Below are positions 62,401 to 64,000 of a DNA stretch of 64,000 nt, piece after piece. The notes beneath the pieces were generated by a model, which was not told the origin of the DNA, made no database searches, and was given only the letters and a program-made list of their open reading frames with translations. Both the position numbers and the translations under genes were made by a program. This stretch comes from Ferruginibacter sp. (GTDB lineage Bacteria > Bacteroidota > Bacteroidia > Chitinophagales > Chitinophagaceae): NCBI GenBank assembly GCA_019638485.1, contig JAHBTP010000001.1, forward strand, positions 1,054,001 through 1,118,000, in the 5' to 3' direction. Position 1 is the first letter of the stretch; every line of letters starts with the position of its first letter.

Positions 62401-64000
62401 TGTGCATAAGCTACAATAGGCACATCGGAAAGAATTTCTATCCCCTTGGTTGATTTACCATCTATGAGCATACGCGCATCGAACATACCGGTTTTCGGAA
62501 TAATCTCGCTGGTAATCACTGAAAATGCAGGTACTTGATATTCACGCAGGTAACTTGTACCATTAATTCGTACGGTAACATTTGCAGGTTGTTCAGCGCT
62601 AAAATAAAGAATCATATCCTGCGCGTTCCCTGATTCAAAGCCTTGATGGTGGCCATATCCAACCCAAAACTTAGTTCCCTGATTGGAAGAATCAGCAGGA
62701 GGCAATATGGTGGGTGGTTCCGGCGGTACTGTACCATCGGTTAAACCGGTTATTTTATCAAGGTAGTTGAGATTATTATCTGTAAAGAAATTGGCAATTT
62801 CATCCACTGTACTGGCTGCATTCACCTGCCATGCATTCGCCGCATCTGTTCTGCCGTATTTGATTAAATTTTCACGAGGAATAAATCCTTGCCATGGATC
62901 AATATAGAACTGTTTAACATCAGCGTCGGCAGGCTGAGCGCCGGTAACTGTAGCTTCTGTATAAAAATAAGTAGAGGCTTGTCCGGTTGCCAATGCAGGA
63001 GGAATTACTCCGGAGTACCTACGCATTTGTAAATTGGTAGGTACTGCAGACCCTGCGGCATAAGTAACCTTGGTTACAGTATCTGTACCATACATAAATA
63101 CCTGTGTTGCACCCGGTGCAGGAGTAGCAGGAATTCCATTAAGTAAGGTAGGTAATGATGTTGGAAGGAATTCAAATGCTCCCATATCCGGAACACCTGT
63201 GGTTAATGTTGTAGGACGAGGCTGATCATTAAAGTCTTTGTCATTCCCCACAATCTGAACCCCTCTACCATGCATTGCCCATACCTCAGGAGAAGTGATA
63301 TCCGGCTCCATATCCACATTATTAGTAAATGTAGGTGGGTAAACAATGGAATTCACATCCCAAAAAGCGCTATTAATCCATGCTTGTAAACTTGCCAAAT
63401 TGGTTGATACACTTCTTACCAATGTAGGACCACCAGTGTACAAGAAATTATAATCACTATAAATGAAGCTAACATTACCAAAACTTAATGCGATACCATT
63501 TTTAGCATGATAGAATATGTTGTTTCGAATATCTATTGGCCCGTTTCCACCCGATGCTGTTTGTGTAAAATAAGCTGCTACGTTAGCAGTACCCGACCCA
63601 ATATCTGAACCATTTTGAATAGAGTTATTCCAAAAATTTGAACCACTACCTGAGGTACTATATGTGCCATAGGCTGTACTTCCTCCCTGAGTAGCCACAT
63701 TCACTACATTATTAATAATATCAGCATTTGTTGTGGCAGAGGAATACAAGCCATAAATGGTGGTTGAGTTTTGGTTTATTCCAATTATTTTGTTGGCAAT
63801 AATTTTAGAACGTTCAAGATTAGTAGCGTCACAAGCGGTGAAATACATCCCATAAGCCGATGAAGTATTATTAGTCAATTCAATTCGGTTATGACTCACA
63901 TTCATGGCAGTATCTGCGTTGGAACAATAAATACCATAAATAGATGATGCACCCGGTCCTTTAACCTCAATAGTATTCGCAATACCTTCAAGTCGTTTTA
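59481..64000 (-). CDS. Giant T9SS adhesin, beta-helix and Ig-like repeats (5' end outside window)
   Basis: At least 1505 aa; the frame stays open to the right window edge, so the N-terminus is missing (the ATG at 63905 is internal). The visible order is: parallel beta-helix repeats (about the first 260 residues, RIELTNNTSSAYGMYF, KIIANKIIGI), an IgGFc-binding-like domain (GTKFWVGYGHHQGFE, MILYFSAEQPANVTVRI), a PKD module (HTWTWDFGNSE), three Ig-like modules with a shared core (NWYNAETGGT, NWYDAASGGT, NWYNVATGGT), a fibronectin-III-like module (VTFSWQAVPLAQSYLVS) and the type B T9SS C-terminus (PNSFTPNGDGLNDVLQV). It is followed after 17 nt by its paralogue, and both head the porP/porE-like operon. 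Confidence 0.93.
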   Translation of the reverse strand, partial: KRLEGIANTIEVKGPGASSIYGIYCSNADTAMNVSHNRIELTNNTSSAYGMYFTACDATNLERSKIIANKIIGINQNSTTIYGLYSSATTNADIINNVVNVATQGGSTAYGTYSTSGSGSNFWNNSIQNGSDIGSGTANVAAYFTQTASGGNGPIDIRNNIFYHAKNGIALSFGNVSFIYSDYNFLYTGGPTLVRSVSTNLASLQAWINSAFWDVNSIVYPPTFTNNVDMEPDITSPEVWAMHGRGVQIVGNDKDFNDQPRPTTLTTGVPDMGAFEFLPTSLPTLLNGIPATPAPGATQVFMYGTDTVTKVTYAAGSAVPTNLQMRRYSGVIPPALATGQASTYFYTEATVTGAQPADADVKQFYIDPWQGFIPRENLIKYGRTDAANAWQVNAASTVDEIANFFTDNNLNYLDKITGLTDGTVPPEPPTILPPADSSNQGTKFWVGYGHHQGFESGNAQDMILYFSAEQPANVTVRINGTSYLREYQVPAFSVITSEIIPKTGMFDARMLIDGKSTKGIEILSDVPIVAYAHIYASTTSEASLLFPVSTYGYEYTALTTKQNYATNTYSWAYVIAAYDSTKIEITPSNPTLSGNAAGVPFVVTLNEGEMYQVLGALLAPSSSDGYDMTGTTFKSLSNSQGRCLPIAVFSGSSRTNIGCGTSSPSASGDNILEQNFPYSAWGKKYLIAPTSNSSSASSFHTNIFRIAIKDPTTVVTRNGVALTGLINNFFYQFESNTADVIEADQPIMVAQIMASAGYCPNTSGGGDPSMIYVSPVEQGIKRVGLYRNTKSAITTQYLTLIVPTPGLTSLLIDNSNTFDYTYAHSQPGYTVVVKRWAPATNAQVIVSCDSAFTAITYGLGSVESYGYNAGTLIRNLNGYPSFVNTLGSASTSDYTCANTPFNISVLINREPTRLVWSLSDVPQLSPNTDVEQIDPVASGTTIINGNIYYEYELPGTYTISEPGIYVVPIFVSHPDIEGCNDRVEISLAIEVKPAPVASIEFTSGCFGDPITFTGPSEGNGVPVHTWTWDFGNSETATTQAHTLTYATPGTYTVSLAVVTNDGCFGDSTVVLGINERPTVSVVNPSLTVCDGSSATFEVDNPSAAFVYNWYNAETGGTLVHTGPTFTTTATVATSYWVEVVSGSCKGDSRVHVEILPGTSLSVALVQNSFELCNPGSVTFEVQSPVTGATYNWYDAASGGTLVNTGTTFNLPNVTASATYYVDGQSGTCGAGPRVAATVTLLPPLSLSLIEDTLAVCGTGDVTFGIANPNAGYTYNWYNVATGGTPVHTGTSYQITGITAQMEFWVEATSGACSSEPRVHGVVMYAVSLSAPVVTVTDEGADYVTFSWQAVPLAQSYLVSIDNGATWEDPSSGSAGLTHTVTGLTPDQSVTIIVKAELGTACASENSAPVTGMARSTEVYIPNSFTPNGDGLNDVLQVYGNSVQSLRFMVFNQWGEKLVESTNANNVWDGKYRGTMQPSGVYIYVAQIKLRDGTVVNKKGAVNLIR

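Noticed and set aside
59481..63905. Start of the beta-helix adhesin at 63905
   Set aside because: The frame continues upstream to the window edge with the same beta-helix character (IEVKGPGASSIYGIYCS), so that ATG is internal.

Overview
The window looks like chromosome of a Bacteroidota bacterium, most likely of the Chitinophagaceae/Sphingobacteriales kind. The reasons are PorP/SprF, PorE-like and 'gliding motility-associated' C-terminal proteins, a long Bacteroidetes-type signal peptidase I, TAnnTTTG promoter boxes, DUF2851, and the GG-type leader of a small secreted peptide. It is AT-rich overall.

1-2200: the 3' end of a Cys/Met-metabolism PLP enzyme, a free methionine-(R)-sulfoxide reductase, and remnants of an IS3-family element. 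2183-9194: a small-peptide export cluster. It contains a VKOR plus thioredoxin pair (apparently one gene split by a frameshift in an A9 run), a six-cysteine peptide with a GG-type leader, a TlpA-like thioredoxin, a C39-peptidase ABC exporter and an HlyD adaptor. It is bracketed by relatives of the same IS and by two copies of a GC-rich hairpin element. 10912-13195: a SUMF1-like secreted protein and a T9SS-sorted protein with GDGW repeats. 13358-17302 (minus): a half-length ALDH-like protein, a full aldehyde dehydrogenase, deoC and folA.

17523-29492 is the standout region. It is a complete type V-A CRISPR locus: Cas12a (1292 aa), 18 bp later a second large RuvC effector (1208 aa) with a Cas12a-like N-terminus but a zinc ribbon in place of the Nuc domain, then a RhuM-family protein overlapping it by 8 bp, then cas4, cas1, cas2, a leader with a recognisable promoter, and 22 identical 36-bp Cas12a-type repeats with 21 spacers. 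The second effector best fits the Cas12a2/Cas12a3 group, RNA-triggered nucleases that can share crRNAs with Cas12a. The locus therefore probably pairs DNA interference (Cas12a) with an abortive-infection backup. The RhuM gene in the middle of the operon has no obvious role and is the least explained part.

29700-50159 is mostly housekeeping: lipA, OsmC, maf, a UbiA prenyltransferase, a KdsC-like phosphatase, topA, cdd, lepB, a response regulator, tRNA-Pro(GGG) followed by a 179-bp tandem repeat that re-copies the tRNA 3' end, and an LTA-synthase-like sulfatase. 50207-64000 (minus) is a type IX secretion/adhesin operon: two giant adhesins with IgGFc-binding-like domains (one running off the window), PorP, a PorE-like protein and a second PorP.
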